Part shown: positions 1 through 12,696 of the stretch, in pieces
How positions within the stretch are numbered: the first letter of the stretch is position 1
Layout: each line of letters opens with the position of its first letter
Assembly: GCA_013399015.1 (NCBI GenBank)
Contig: VWZX01009068.1
Span: 2,040,816 to 2,104,815, forward strand
DNA length: 64,000 bases
From: Galbula dea
Lineage: Eukaryota; Chordata; Aves; Piciformes; Galbulidae
Reading direction: 5' to 3'
Program-made: the position numbers and the translations under genes
The notes under the pieces: generated by a model
Database searches by the model: none
Seen by the model: only the letters and a program-made list of their open reading frames with translations
What the model was told of the DNA's origin: nothing

Positions 1-1532
1 TCGCACCACAATAAACAATTCAGGGAGAGCCTGTGTCGCTGCCAGCATGCATTGCAGGGGAAGGCTCTCCGAGCTAGCCAAAACCCAGCAGCTCAGCCTG
101 GGCCTCACCTCAGGCACAGACCAACCCTTCCAGCTACACGACCCAGCCCTGTCCACCCCACTGAATTCTCCCACAGATAAGGTGCAGCTTCACAAACCGG
201 GCTGTCCGTGACAGCCAAAGCCACGCAGAGCTAAGGCAAGGGTTAAAAAGAAACTAGCTAAGGGGATCGAGTATCAGGGTGCAGAAGAGCATGGGCTATG
301 CAGTTTCATACAGCTCTATTACATCTAGAGCTGGCCTTATTTATCTTCCTGGCAGAGAGAATGCACTCCTGGCTAATCATCAGCATTATAATACAGAGAT
401 CTGAGGAAAAGCTTGAGAACTTGCAAGCTTCTGTATCTTTTCTTCACCTACACTGGTTTATCTATCACGAGGTTATTTTGCCAAAGTACCACACGTGGTT
501 TGCCAAGGCTAAACAGACATTACTGAAATACAGAGAAGACAGGGGAAAGGATTGATGGCAGAGGGTGAAGCAAAGCTCAGGTGTGGGAGGAAAGAAACAG
601 AGACCAAGGCCATCACAAAGGCTCTCCATTCATTCTATAGTACTTTTTTCAAATTCCAACAACCAGATTCATTTTGCAGCTGAGGTAAAGGTAACTCCTG
701 GTACCGAGCCAGCTGCAGGTCTGAATGAGCATCTGTGACCAGAAGTGAGACTGACAATAAGAAATCAGCCCTTTCGCCATGGTTCTCATACCTCCATGAC
801 TTCAAAGACCATCACATCTCCTAAACAGGATTGCTACTGGTTTACACTGCTGCATGTAGCAGAGCAGAATGAAGCTCTAAAAGAAAATTCATTTGTAAAG
901 TGACTTCAAAATCCCTCCACATGCAACAGGCTCAGACCATTCAGTGTGTAGCGAAAGAAAGGTCAAGAGGCAAGATAAGCTCCTACACTGCATATGGCCT
1001 TTTTAAGTCCAGACATCTATAAAGGTGGTAAATATATTTGAGTCTAAGTAGGTTTTATAGTCAGGGTTGGCTGAGGAAGATCCCTGCAGTATCACTCTGT
1101 AACTGGTTTTCTGGCCACATTTTTCCTGATGTGAATTGTGCAACTTCAGCAAGGAACTAATTTGAGTTAACACAAGAATTACATGTTTATGCTATCTTCT
1201 CTCCCCAGACTCTCAAATATCACCCAACCAGACACTGTTTTTTCTCTCCTATGACAGTAGGCCAGGATGCAAACAACTACCTCTGTGTTCAGCAGCTGAG
1301 GAACATCAGCACACCAAAATCTGATAGAAGTCTGACTTAATCTGAAGTGGATTCAGTCCTCCAGGTGTCAAACTAGTTGTGCTGTCTGGTTGGTGTGTGA
1401 CCCCTTGAATAAACTTGTACTCAAGGTAGGTTGTCTCCTAGAGTGGAATCCTAAGCATTCTGGATGCCACTTTTTGGCTTCCTCACACACAACAAAGCTT
1501 AGTGAAACGTGACAAGAGTAAAATGTTCCTAC
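1..1532 (-). other. SCARB2: SCARB2 intron 2 (partial)
   Basis: This is the sequence downstream of SCARB2 coding exon 2 on the minus strand, starting with the donor GT (plus-strand 1,531-1,532). I looked for exon 3, which in the CD36 family carries the next part of the luminal domain, and saw no match, so it should lie beyond the left edge. Open frames here, such as 298-555 (+), have no recognisable content. Confidence 0.8.
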
Positions 1533-1690
1533 CTGTAGGTGTATGGCCCTATTTCCTCCACAAGAGGAGTATCTCCTTGAAGCACTTCTAAAGGATTTGT
1601 CACATTAAAAAAGTAGAACTGCATGTAGACTGGTGGAGGAGGATCCTCCCAAGCTTCAAAGGTTTCTGTGCCATTTTTCAACACCGTTCC
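1533..1690 (-). CDS. SCARB2: SCARB2 (LIMP-2) coding exon 2
   Basis: This is an internal exon of the CD36/scavenger receptor class B family protein LIMP-2, a lysosomal membrane protein that carries beta-glucocerebrosidase to lysosomes. Read on the minus strand, it is 158 nt, bounded by an acceptor (TTGTTTCAG) and a donor (ACAG|GTAGGA). It encodes residues 40-91 plus two bases of codon 92, including LKNGTETFEAWEDPP, YMQFYFFNVTNP and VEEIGPYTYR. These align closely with human LIMP-2 (VLRNGTEAFDSWEKPP, FFNVTNPEEIL, VEEVGPYTYR). Two N-glycosylation sequons, NGT at N45 and NVT at N68, fall at the same residue numbers as sites in the human protein. The segment begins the luminal domain just after the N-terminal membrane anchor. 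It joins exon 1 in phase 0. No stop or frameshift is present. Confidence 0.96.
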
Positions 1691-4600
1691 CTGAAACAAG
1701 AGAAACAGAGATTAGCTGTTGGTGATAGATGCTATATAACAGAGGAAAGAGAGGAATTCTGTGCCCTTGGAACAAGCACAGGCAACAGGATTTGAGACAC
1801 CAATTCTACAACTGCATATAGGTATGTTTTACATTGATGCCTGTCACAGAGCCACATGCTACAACGGCTTGCAGGCCAGGGGCATCCCTTTGGCAGGTTT
1901 GTTGTTCTGCTTCTTTCCACAAACACTTCTGCCTGACATTTTTCATAATGAAGACTTATCAGAGATCACACAGCAATCCTGCTGCATTTCCTAGGCCAGC
2001 AAAATCCTAACCCTGTGTAAGATGCCACAAAACATGTCAACATTACAGATAAAGAGTGGAGGCCAAGAGGTGCTAAGAGAGACTTCTTAGGAGGAACAAG
2101 GCCAGAAAAGCAGCTTAGATCCCTTGTGTTCATGATTTCTTTGCCCAAGTATGTCAGGTTCCAGTACAGCTGTGAGATTCTGTCTCCAAAGCAATTAGAC
2201 TTTGCTCTTCAGTGGCCTGGGAAGACGACCTGCAAGTGACAGAAATTGCCTTCATGCAGGCAAACTAGGATTCATGTGTTTCTGAAGTCTCTGAATCTTT
2301 GCCCTGTCTCTTTAATGACTTTCCTACAGCAATAAGAGCACATACATCTATATGCCATGGATTGCCAGTCTATTTTATAGCCAATAAAATGTGGACCTAC
2401 AAAAGAAAAGCAGTAAATCATTATTTTATGACACAAGCACTTAAGTAATGAATCAGTTAATTCCTTTACCTATCAGCCCATACATGTTATAAGGAAAGTC
2501 ACAATAATACCTGTATGTAGCCCCATTAGAAACATGTACATTAGAAACACTGGTACTGCTACTGTGCTAATAAAGAGAAATTTGGCTTGCAGAGTGTATT
2601 CTTTTGGAGTAAGTACAAAGGAAACTATCTTCAAAAACCATGTCACCTGTAGGTAGAAGAAGGGGAAGGGGTGCATAATTTGCAATTAAATAGGTCTCAT
2701 CAACACTTGCTCTTTTTAATCTTCTGAGAAAACAAGTCAAATATTGTAAGTGCAAGCTCAGCAGCGAGGCAGACTGGACAGCTGCCACTTCTTGGTAACT
2801 GTTCACGGGGTCTTAAGCTTTATCAGCCACAGTTGCCTCAAGACTCATTCTTGGCCTTCCCATTTAAGGAGCTGCTTTCTCTCCACGTAGATTTTAATTT
2901 CGAATGATTAGATAAAGAGAAGACTGTTTCACATGAAAACTTCCTGGCAGGAGCTTGGCATGGCAGCAGTATTGCTGAAAGGCAGTGAAAGCCAACCCAG
3001 CTGGTAGCACTTTGAAACTGCAAACTGCTTTCCTCTGAGATTTTTGAATCATGCATTCTGTGCACACCACAAAAAATTAATATATTTTAGACAAGCTCTA
3101 TTAGCTTTGAGCATTTCTTTGGAACTACCAGCACCTCATATATACCATTTCCTACACGGCCCAATGCTTTTGATCCTTGTGATTTATGCCAAGGAAGCAT
3201 AGTATTGCTAAATATAACATGGGTTTCTACCACACTCTGTATACACAGATATGCATTAGATTACACACAAAAAGCATTAATAAGAAGGAAAAGAAGGAGC
3301 TTTTCTCTGGCAGGTTGGTTTAAATACAGGCTCTTGAAATTTTTAAACCATAAGTGATCCCCTGGGAGCTGGGCCACAGAGCAAAATGGGTAGTTAAAGT
3401 CATATGGTGATTTATTTCCTGGATGTGCTTGGCACCATTTGGATCTCCCACAGAAATGACATGTCTATTTATAGCTCTGGACAGTGACAGCCCGAGTTGT
3501 AAACCCAGATTCACAAACTTCTGAGCTGGATCCAGTTAGACTCCTATGAAACTCTCAAATAATAAAATATGGTAAGTTCTCTTCTTCCTTTTTTCACCAA
3601 ACGTTACCAGTGCTATTTGGGTTTATCACATGACATTACACAGGCTAGACCTGAGAGAAAAATATAAGCACATATTTTTGAGCAAAACATATGTCCATGT
3701 CCCTCAGCTGATGGCATTCACATTTAGCTCTGCTGACTTTCCTCCACATTAGAGTAGGATCTGATGTTACACGACTGGGATTGCTTGGTTTTTTGTCAGA
3801 GCTTGTGTTCACTGCTAGGTTGGGCAGACTCTGAGATACCAGATCACCAGACTGCTCTTTAATTTCAAATACGTAAAAGATACACCTCTGCTGTAGTTAC
3901 TACTCCTGTACTACATAAGGCCAGAGAATCAGACCTTTCCTCTTGCTATGTTTATATGCAAGAACAAAAAGTATTCAGAAACCCCAAGTCAGACACTGCT
4001 CCTGCAGGCAGTAGCCTAGAGAGGCCTCAGACTTGGATATGGTGTCTCAGAGAGATGCAAGGGTGTACTTACTACAACCTGAAACTAGGGGACAATATAA
4101 TCTCCTGTCACCACTCAGAAGCACAGCAGGGGTTCTCCTTTACACTTCATTTCAAGTGTATCAAAGTGTATCTTTCCTACTGACTTCATTGATCATGCCA
4201 GCCCTGACTTTGCAGTTGTCTATGACAATAATCTATCTAATTGCAACGTTTTAAGACAAGTTGTAGGGTAAGTTTCCAAACCAACACAAGCAGACTTCTC
4301 TGACCCTGCACCTTGGGAATGGTCTGCTCAAAAGGAGCATCTCAACTGATCCTTCATCTAAGCCTCCACACTAAACTGTGCTGAGAGCTCTAGTACTTCA
4401 CAGCAAAAAAGATGACGACATAAACTAAATCAAGGGACAAAATATGTTCCCTGTCCTTTAGGTTCCTAAGCACTCCAGACAATTCAGCTCTAGAGATGGC
4501 TGGCAACAAAAGTCTAGTAAAATTTCGATGAGTTAGAAGGCTAAAATTACCAGTGCAAATAACGAAAACACTGGAGGTAAAAGACTGATGGTGCCCAAGT

Positions 4601-7327
4601 TTGGAATTAGGTGCAAAGATGACCTGTTGTTATAGTCATAAACTGCAGGCTTATGGCAATAAAATGCAGAACCATATAACCAACCCATAGCATGAAGCAA
4701 ACACTGTAGGCAGCTAGGAAGGCCCTTCTCCACTGGGCAGCTAATTTATTCTTGTTATTATAGGTTTTTTTACCCCCACTTGCTGGAGTTTCAGGTGCTA
4801 GCCCGACAATGAACAAATATTGGACAAATTAGACACCTGATCTGCATGGCACTCTAATTCACAAAAAGCCACTAAGACTGCCAGGTAAGACAGGAAGTCG
4901 ACATGATTTGAATGCCTTCTGGGAAAGGTGCTTCCACTGTCCTTGTCACTACACATTTGCCTGCTGATTTTCAAGAGGAAGTGAAAACATGGCACTGGGT
5001 TCTCCACTCTTCCCATAACCCCTCGGTATGCAAGAACAGATTTCCCTTTCCTTGCCCTTGGCTAGAAAGGATGCAGCACACAAACCCCCTACTGAAAGCT
5101 AACCAATCCCCAGTGGCTCACAGATCCTGGGTTTGGACACACAGGTGCTTCAGCTGCTGTAAAATGCAGTCTTCCATTTCAGCTGTAGTTGAGGCTACAA
5201 AGACAGCTCTTCACTGCAAGTCAGCTCTGCTTCACAACTGCTGGAAAGGCCTCAGAGGAACATGAACAACCTGTCATAAGGGCATCCTCTTGCCTTCCTG
5301 CAACTCCTTCAATGAAGAAGCCAAGAAGGGCCAGAGCACAATGATGACATTTCATGACCAATGCCCTGGACTGCAGAGCAACCAGAGCACTGGAAAAGCT
5401 CAAGTCTTGCCACGCTCCAAAGGCAAACTGAGATTTGTTTATTTGCACAAGACTTTCTAAGCCACATACATGGTTACACAAGAGACAGCAACTTTGGAGA
5501 CTACATACAAATGAGAAAAACCTCACGTGAGATAAAGCACATGTGGAAAGCAGTCGAATCAGCAGAGTGATTGGGAGTACCCTGCTTTGGGGCTGACAGT
5601 TTATCTGTGTGGCTCCTGGAGAGAGCCAGGAGGGAGTCGGTGGGAAGGACACAGCACAGGGAGCAAGATGCTTGATTCTGTGCAATCCAGACGTACACTA
5701 GCACAAGCTGAAGGGCAGTAAGCAGGAAAAGACTGAGCTCTGGAAACTCTCCTGCATCACTGAAAGCCCTGCTGAGCGAACACCAACTTACTCTTACATA
5801 ACTAACCATTACGGGTAAGGAGCAGGTAGCTAGGAGATAATACGCGTAAGGAGGATCATGCCTAATTCCTGACAGCCCCACACTCTCCCACCAAACCACT
5901 GCTCTTTTAATAACAGTAAAAACAGACTTGAAACTAGAACTTCTGCTGTGATCCAGAGGATGAGGCTCCTTTCCAGAGACCTAAGATCTAGGAGATGGAA
6001 GCACACATGCCTATGCAAAGCTCTACTGATGGTTTGCACACAACTTTGCATACATTAACACTCACAACACTTCACACCTGACTTTCAGACTAGAAGATCA
6101 AATGACTTCAGGATAAGCCATCCCTCACCCATGCTACACTCCAGCACAGCAGAAGCCATGTACCTGAAAACAAACAGTGCAGGAGCAGCTGTATGAGCAG
6201 ATCCGGAAGAGCAGCAGACACACTGGCAGGCTGCATGAGGACAGCTTGCCCTCTGGTAACCTCTTTTTTGGCTATCTCCTGAAGTTTACAGTCACAGTTC
6301 AAAGTGCCACAACTTGCTCTAAGTTGACTGTCAACATAAAATTGCAGTTGACAAACCAAACTGATCTAAGTTAAGACTATACAACTACTATGTTAGGAAA
6401 TGCTTCCTGTCAATACCCAAAGAATACAACAGTACATTGATTAGGACATCACAGGGATCAGCAGACTTTGGTCACCACTTAGACAATAGCACTGGTCAAA
6501 TCCCTTCATTTGTTAGCACTGTTGGTTTCTCTTCCAGAGTAACAGAGAGGGTGACATTCCTCAGATTAGGCAGATAAATAATTGTTCATTTACATGCTTC
6601 ACAGGTATTTTAAGGCAGTTATTAACACAGCTGACCCTTCTCACTGGGCCGAGGATAAATGCAAAGAGCCAGTACCAGAGAGGAACAATAGTTTAGACAT
6701 AACATAAACACTGAAGGGCTCTGCATCTGTAACAATGCCAGGATGGGTGTCTCTGAAGGGTGCTACAAGGAGTCTAACAACAGGGTCAAATGCCTCACTG
6801 TCACCACCCAGCCTGGGAAAGTACCACGTGTTTCGGCCCATAGCACCTCTGGCTGTGCTCCAGAGCCAGCAATAAATGGAGCAGCAGAACAAGCTACTGT
6901 ATGAACGCTGCAAGAAATCCATGATAGGGATGGCAAAAGGGGAGGGGTGCTTTAGGTGTTGCCTGCTCACCTCATGTGCTGTGCTCTGCTACAGCTGCTG
7001 CCTCACAATCAGTAAAGCTGCCTCAAGATAACTGATTTTTACCCGCATTTAATCAGTTTTTACTCAGCACAGGCCCAGTGAAGCTTGAGCTCCGTCCTGT
7101 GCCCCAGCGTGCAGGGCGGGAGGGGGTGGGGGGGAGTGTGGGTGGGTTCCCTGCCTAGGGATGCTCCCGTCCTCACCCTACCACAACTGCTGCAAGGAGT
7201 GAGCCAGCGAATAACACCCATCAGCCCCTTCCCTCCTTCCCAGTGTTGTTTTGAGGGGGGATAAACCCGTCAGGAGAGACTGCAAAAGGGGGAGATAGGA
7301 GGAGGAAGAATCGGACCGTGCTCTCAC
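1691..7327 (-). other. SCARB2: SCARB2 intron 1
   Basis: A 5.6-kb intron between SCARB2 coding exons 1 and 2. It contains many chance open frames on both strands (the longest, about 154 codons, at 5,221-5,685 minus), none with a recognisable domain or homology. I see no repeat family, RNA gene or conserved motif that I can support here. Confidence 0.85.
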
Positions 7328-7650
7328 CTGCTTCACTTGCAGATCCACCACTGTCTGGAAGACGTGTGCAACCAGCAAGGAGATGCTGGCGATCAGCAAC
7401 GTCATGGCCAGGACCCCAACGGTGACAAGGCACAGAGACTTCATGGCTGCTGCTGTAGAACGGACGCTGCCGTCGCCGTCACCACCACCACCAATACCAC
7501 CACCAACGTCGCCGCCGCCAGGCTCCGGGCAGGGCGCAGGGGGCGGGCACTGCCACGCCCCGCCCGCCGATGGGACGGGAGGAGGTACCAGAGCAGCCTC
7601 AGCGGTCTCCGTCCCTCTCACTACGTCGCCAGTGGTGGAGGGGGGAGAGA
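7085..7650 (-). promoter_or_regulatory. SCARB2: SCARB2 CpG-rich promoter and 5' UTR
   Basis: A GC- and CpG-rich block surrounds SCARB2 exon 1 and contrasts with the AT-rich flanks. It contains GC boxes such as GGGCGGG-like strings (around 7,115 and 7,540) and no obvious TATA box, which is typical of a housekeeping promoter. The probable 5' UTR (about 7,445-7,560) holds a trinucleotide-rich stretch (7,479-7,519) made of CAC/CCA and CGC units on the plus strand. The transcription start itself cannot be fixed from sequence alone. Confidence 0.75.
7328..7444 (-). CDS. SCARB2: SCARB2 (LIMP-2) coding exon 1, N-terminal membrane anchor
   Basis: First coding exon on the minus strand: 117 nt, 39 codons, ending with CAG and donor GTGAGAG, phase 0. 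The ATG is at 7,444-7,442. The peptide begins MKSLCLVTVGVLAMTLLIAS and continues into LLVAHVFQTVVD. Residues about 5-27 form an uncleaved hydrophobic anchor, as expected for a CD36-family protein whose two termini are cytosolic. It parallels human LIMP-2 in length (39 residues before the splice) and in the motif SVTLLVARVFQKAVD. The frame stays open upstream for about 59 more codons, but with no further ATG, so this ATG is the first usable start. With exon 2 it gives the N-terminal 91 residues; the remaining exons lie off the left edge. Confidence 0.95.
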
Positions 7651-10600
7651 GAAGAGGGCTCTCACCCCCGAAGGAGGTTTAGGGACCTCACTGGTGCTGA
7701 GGCTATCAAGCTGCTCGAGTATCCGAAAAGAATTAGCGTTTGTTTGTTTCTTCTGGCAAGAGCTGCTTCCGCTGGCACGGCCAGATCTTCCTGTCTGCTC
7801 TGGATGGATCTGCTACTGCGTGTCCCTTTCTCTGGAAAGCGAGCAGCAAAGCAGCTAGATGATTAGGGGAGAACTTGTTAGAGAACACAAACAGCCTCTA
7901 GACTGGACTGAGCTTCACAGCGGTCGGATCCTACAAGAATTCAGCTTCCACTAACACAGTTAAGCCACTAAGGAATAAACAGATGTACCTATTTCTCTTG
8001 TTTAAGATTGGGTATTATTGCTTCAGCTTCGACCCTTAATTTCCTCATGGTGCACTGCTAGCAGGAGGGAAACGCACCCGGCACAAGCGTTGTCCCAGCA
8101 ATAAGTGCTGTGCTAACTGCTTTCCATCACAGCCTTCGCATTGCACAAGAGGAAGGAAAGCCCCTGCAATACAGGGCTCCCTTCCCAGAGCCGTAATCAA
8201 GCTGCCAGAAGCACTAGCGTTTCGAAAGTCATGAGTCAGTTCCCTCTCCACTTGCCCTTCCAAACCACGAGGCTTACAGCTTGCCATCATCAGCAGCCTA
8301 GGCAAGAGCGAGTAGACCATCAGGTGGGTTTCCTGCAATGATGGAAGTGTTTTCCTTTAGAAATATTTCTTCCTGTAATTGTAACTGCAGTAGCAGTATT
8401 ATGTTACTATGTGCCTTTATTTTTTCCCTTTTGCTTATGAAAGGTTATGAGGTCACATTTCACAGTTTTTTGGAAAACTAGAGTTTTTGCGGTTCCACCC
8501 ATGCAGTAGAAAAAAGATTGTTTGGCAGCTTGTTTTCATTTAGATTCCCACTTTGAAGCAGTGTTTTTAGCTCTGTGTCATCATCATCTCTCCAAAAAGC
8601 AAGCAACAGAGTAAATAATTAGAATCTGGCTAGTTTTGAAGGCTAATTTAACTACAGCAATAGAATTCTCCTCCTGGAAAAAAATCTTCCATGGGAATTT
8701 TCTCTCTGAAACCATAAACCTTCCTTTACCTTGTAAAATTTTAGCCTTTGGTGGGGACCAGCTGTGCTGACAATTTTTGCAAGCAGATGCCTCCTCCTGC
8801 AGCACATTAAAGGTATTTTCCATGGCTGCTGAAGCAGTGGGATGGAGACCTCTTCCTCATCTCACCTAAAGTAGCCTAACTGCTCTGTGACTTCTGCTTT
8901 TAGTGAGGAAATCCCAGTGCAGACACTCCAATGTAAGTAGAAGTGGAGAAGGTCTGTTGTCTCTAAATCAGAGAGAAATACAGACAAATAAGAATAGAAG
9001 ACAACTCTCTAGTTACACAAAAACATTTGTATCATAACTACTTTCCACAGCCATAAAGCACTTTTTATTAATGACGTTAAAGAACATGTTGCTTTATCTG
9101 AGCACAGAAACACTGGAAAATGACAAGAAGGGCAGCAATATTCCAGCAATTGGAGAGATCTTAAACAGGAGATACAATTTCTTTTTCAAAGGCTGAATTT
9201 GGTTTGCTACCACAATGGATAAAGGATTCTTGCTGCCCATAGGATCACTGAAATTCTTTTAGCTAAACCCTGGCAAGAATATTTACAGGTCAAGCAATGA
9301 TTTTGGCAGAATTTTGGGTTTGCTTATTCAGTGTTTTGGTTTGAGAGTTTTTTCATAAAAGTCTACTCATGTGATGCACAGAACCACACCACTTCTCCAT
9401 ACAGATTTCCTAGGTTCTCAGAGTGAATTATTTTCCTTTCTTTTGACAGATTATTTTATCTTTGGAAATCAAGAAACTGCTCAGTAGTATTTAAAATATT
9501 CTCCTGAAGAGTGACTCCATCTCTGAAGTGCAGCATGGGAATGCAGTGGGTGCACTGCTGGCTCAGGGCACAATCCTGTGCCATAATTACACATCCCTGA
9601 AACAAGCAGAGGCATTTCTTCCCATTGCAAAATCACAGTATTACAAGGGGAAAAGAGAAAGGCCACATTCAGGAAAACATTGGTGCTTACCCAAAGAAGT
9701 CTTCCTGTCCTCATTCTTTTTCCTTTCTTCCCCACTTCCATTAATTTTCCCTCTCCCCACTCCCTTCAGTTTTCTTTTCTATTTAACCTGCCATTCCCAA
9801 GAATCTGCACCACTTGAAATGTCAGTATTTACAGGAATTGATGGCAGTTGCTCCATTCATGTGCTACCCTGTTGTCTTATCTCCACTGTAAACTCCTGGA
9901 GCAGGTTTTTTTCTGCTATTGTACCGAGCCCATCAAAACTGGGATGGTGGGCACATTGCACTGACACCATAAATACAGTGAAAAGAATAGGTGGATACTG
10001 CCCTGTAAAACATACCATACCCCCCCAAGGTGGGGGCTCACTGACAATCATTTAGGGAAAGAAACAAAAGGCAAACTGATACCTGATCCATGTGTTAAAA
10101 TGCTCTGAGGATCCTTTTTTAAAACCTAAACCCTGGATGAGATAGTCCTGTCACATGCACTGGGAAAACCCTTGAGAAATAGAAGTCATTTCTTACTGAG
10201 GTTGCCAATGTGGCTAATTCAGTTTGTCTAACACCAGATACCTGGCTTCTTGGGGGCAGGGTAAGGAAGGAAAAGGCTTGTCGAGGAAGGAGTTGGGAAA
10301 TCACATAGCATAGTATCAGCCAAATTAGAACAGATCTCCAAAATCCTTAATTCTATTCCTGTGATTTAGTAACAATTAGACCTTTCTTTAGTGGATGTTT
10401 TATGTTGGCCACAATAGAGATGTGGAAACAGCAGGCAGGAGGAGTAGGACACTTCTTGTCGTCTCTTTGTGCACATTCATGTCACGTCAGAGATCTCTGG
10501 TCTTTGCCAGATAGGAATCGTGCTTATCCTTATTTCAGACTTTGGTGCTACAATCATCTGTTACTGTTGACAGACCTGTTCACACCAGGTCTAACTGGAT

Positions 10601-12631
10601 CTAAGTCTTGCATGAATTCCTTTAGGAGCTGTGACCTCAAGGCATAGAGAGACATGAAACAGCCTTTCCAGAACCAAGTGTAGTTTCATCTCAACAGCGA
10701 GAATGCAATTGTAATTAGAAAAGTGTTGTACTTAATATATACTCTAGCAGCTGCTGTCTCATCTAAAATGTTGGTTGACATGTCCACTCTCCTCCTTCTG
10801 CTGCATCATGTTTGCAGTCTGCTTTCATCTATGCATCTGTGGTGCTCTGTGTACTTCCATCTCCATCACCACGTTTCCAAATCCTACCTGTATTTTCCTT
10901 TGGAATATACAGTAGAAGAAAGTAAGAGGTAAATATTACAGGGACTGACATCTTCTAGTTATCAAGAATGGTGCTGTTAGGAAGGAGGGGCACTTTGGCA
11001 CACTCTCAGGAATTTAACCCCTAGCTGCCATTTAATTCAGCTCAGCTCATCAACAGAACATCAAATGCTACAGGTAATTTGCAGGTCCTTAACATTTCAA
11101 GTTTCCATGGGCCAAGGAGGACAGCAGAGGAAGCTTTACATGGAGTACACTCCCAGACTTAGAGGAGCAGCTATTGGGAAACACCCAAGTGCATCAGTAA
11201 TATATAAGGAAAATGTTTTCAGAGACTTTGCTCTTCTGCCTTTCATACACAGCTAATGCACATACTTGTCATCAATGAATTTACACATACTATGTGTGCT
11301 TCTAGTACTGTATGCATAATTAATAAAATAATAATCTAATTATAAGATACTGATTTCAGCTGAGAGTTGAGAAAGTTCTGAAAGATTTGTAAGTGGAGAG
11401 TGACCCAATTTCACTGTATTCAAGATTTAATTTATTCTTCCCACACAGTACAAATTAAGTGCTGGCAGGAAAGCAGTTCACTACAGGGCAGAGCCACCCT
11501 GCAATTAGGCTCAACAGCGACCTCGGAAAGGCCTGTGAAGGAAGTTACAGCTTGTGTAACACCAGCCTTTGCTCTTGGATCCAGGCTGGGATTTGCATTT
11601 AGAACACTGACTTCTAGATTTAGGACCATGACTTTTTAGGAGATGAGAGATTTGTCTGCAACACTTAGGTTTGCTTCTGAGGAAATTAATACTTTTAATT
11701 GTTATGAGAGCAGCAGCAAAAATGTTCTTTTTTTCTGAAATTTGGTTCTGCTTTACTCTTGTGTTTATGACACTCTCCAGCTAATCACAGTCCTCATGAA
11801 TTGTAAGCTGCACATACACACACATACCCCTGCATGCATGTTTTAACTGTGATATAGATCATGTAGTATATTTTAAAACTACACATAGGCAGCTATACTC
11901 CTCTTTAGCTGAGCTATACCAAAATTAGCAAGTGCAGCAACTCACACCCATCAGCTACTTCTGATCTGATTTGCTGCTTCCCTGACTCATCAGCTGCTTC
12001 TGCATACAGAGCCTCATGACTTGGGGGTGGCAAACTGTGCCACCTGAGTAGGAGGACAGGACGTTGCTTCAGGCCACCCTTTCCTTACTGTTCTTTTCAC
12101 CCAGATTTCTCAACTCTGCTCTCTTCCAAACTTCACCTTGAACCTAATCAGCTCCCATCCTCTTCTCCTCACCACACTGACCACTGACCCACGCTATGTC
12201 CTCTTTACTCAGTTGCACAACTTGTTTTCATCCCCAGAGCAATTCTGAAGCCCTCGCTGCTGTGCTAGGGCAATCTCAAACTAAGCATAGCCAAAGAACC
12301 ATGCTAGGGGATGGGGAATGGGGGAAACATGTTGTGGGGTGGGAGAATGCCACTAGTGACTGTGTAAGACAGCTATGACTTAAACTAAGCTGTGACAGAG
12401 ATCTTGCTAGGAAAGGAAGCAGAGGAAGCTGCAGGGCATGCACTGAGATGTACAGGCAACTCTGGCAAGTGGTACTGTCTGCTTAACCTAAACAGTATAA
12501 CAAGTTTGGTGAGCATCTGGCTTGCTGTGCCAAGCCCATCTAACTCATAATCTCAAAGTTTCACTACCTTAAATCAAATTACAGCTGCTAGACTACATCC
12601 TTCTCCACTGCCTTTTATTCCTGCTTTCTTA
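7651..12631. other. Intergenic, no gene recognised
   Basis: Sequence upstream of SCARB2. Several 60-175 codon frames occur (for example 9,528-10,055 plus), but they are low-complexity or anonymous, lack splice-supported context and match nothing I know. A pyrimidine-rich patch lies at about 9,700-9,790. I see no transposon, RNA gene or conserved motif I can support. Confidence 0.6.
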
Positions 12632-12696
12632 ATAGAACCATGGAATCATAGAATTGTTTTAGGTTGGAAAAGACCTTTAAGGGCATTGAATCCTGC
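12632..12696 (-). mobile_element. CR1 LINE 3'-end fragment
   Basis: The plus strand reads ATCATAGAATTGTTTTAGG followed by TTGGAAAAGACCTTTAAGGG. This is the reverse complement of the well-known avian CR1 3' terminus (CCCTTTAAAGGTC..CCAACC..ATTCTATGATTCTAT), so the element lies in minus orientation and is severely truncated, as most CR1 copies are. No coding part is attached. Confidence 0.8.

Noticed and set aside
5221..5899. 154- and 132-codon minus-strand frames inside SCARB2 intron 1
   Set aside because: They overlap each other in different frames, show no recognisable family and lie within an intron on the same strand.
7445..7621. Upstream in-frame extension of SCARB2 beginning near 7,621
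   Set aside because: The extension has no ATG (it begins with GTG), is low-complexity Gly/Pro and is absent from the family; the ATG at 7,444 matches the human length.
9528..10055. 175-codon plus-strand frame
   Set aside because: The content follows a pyrimidine-rich tract (Phe/Leu/Ser/Pro run) and has no domain, anchor pattern or homology that I recognise.
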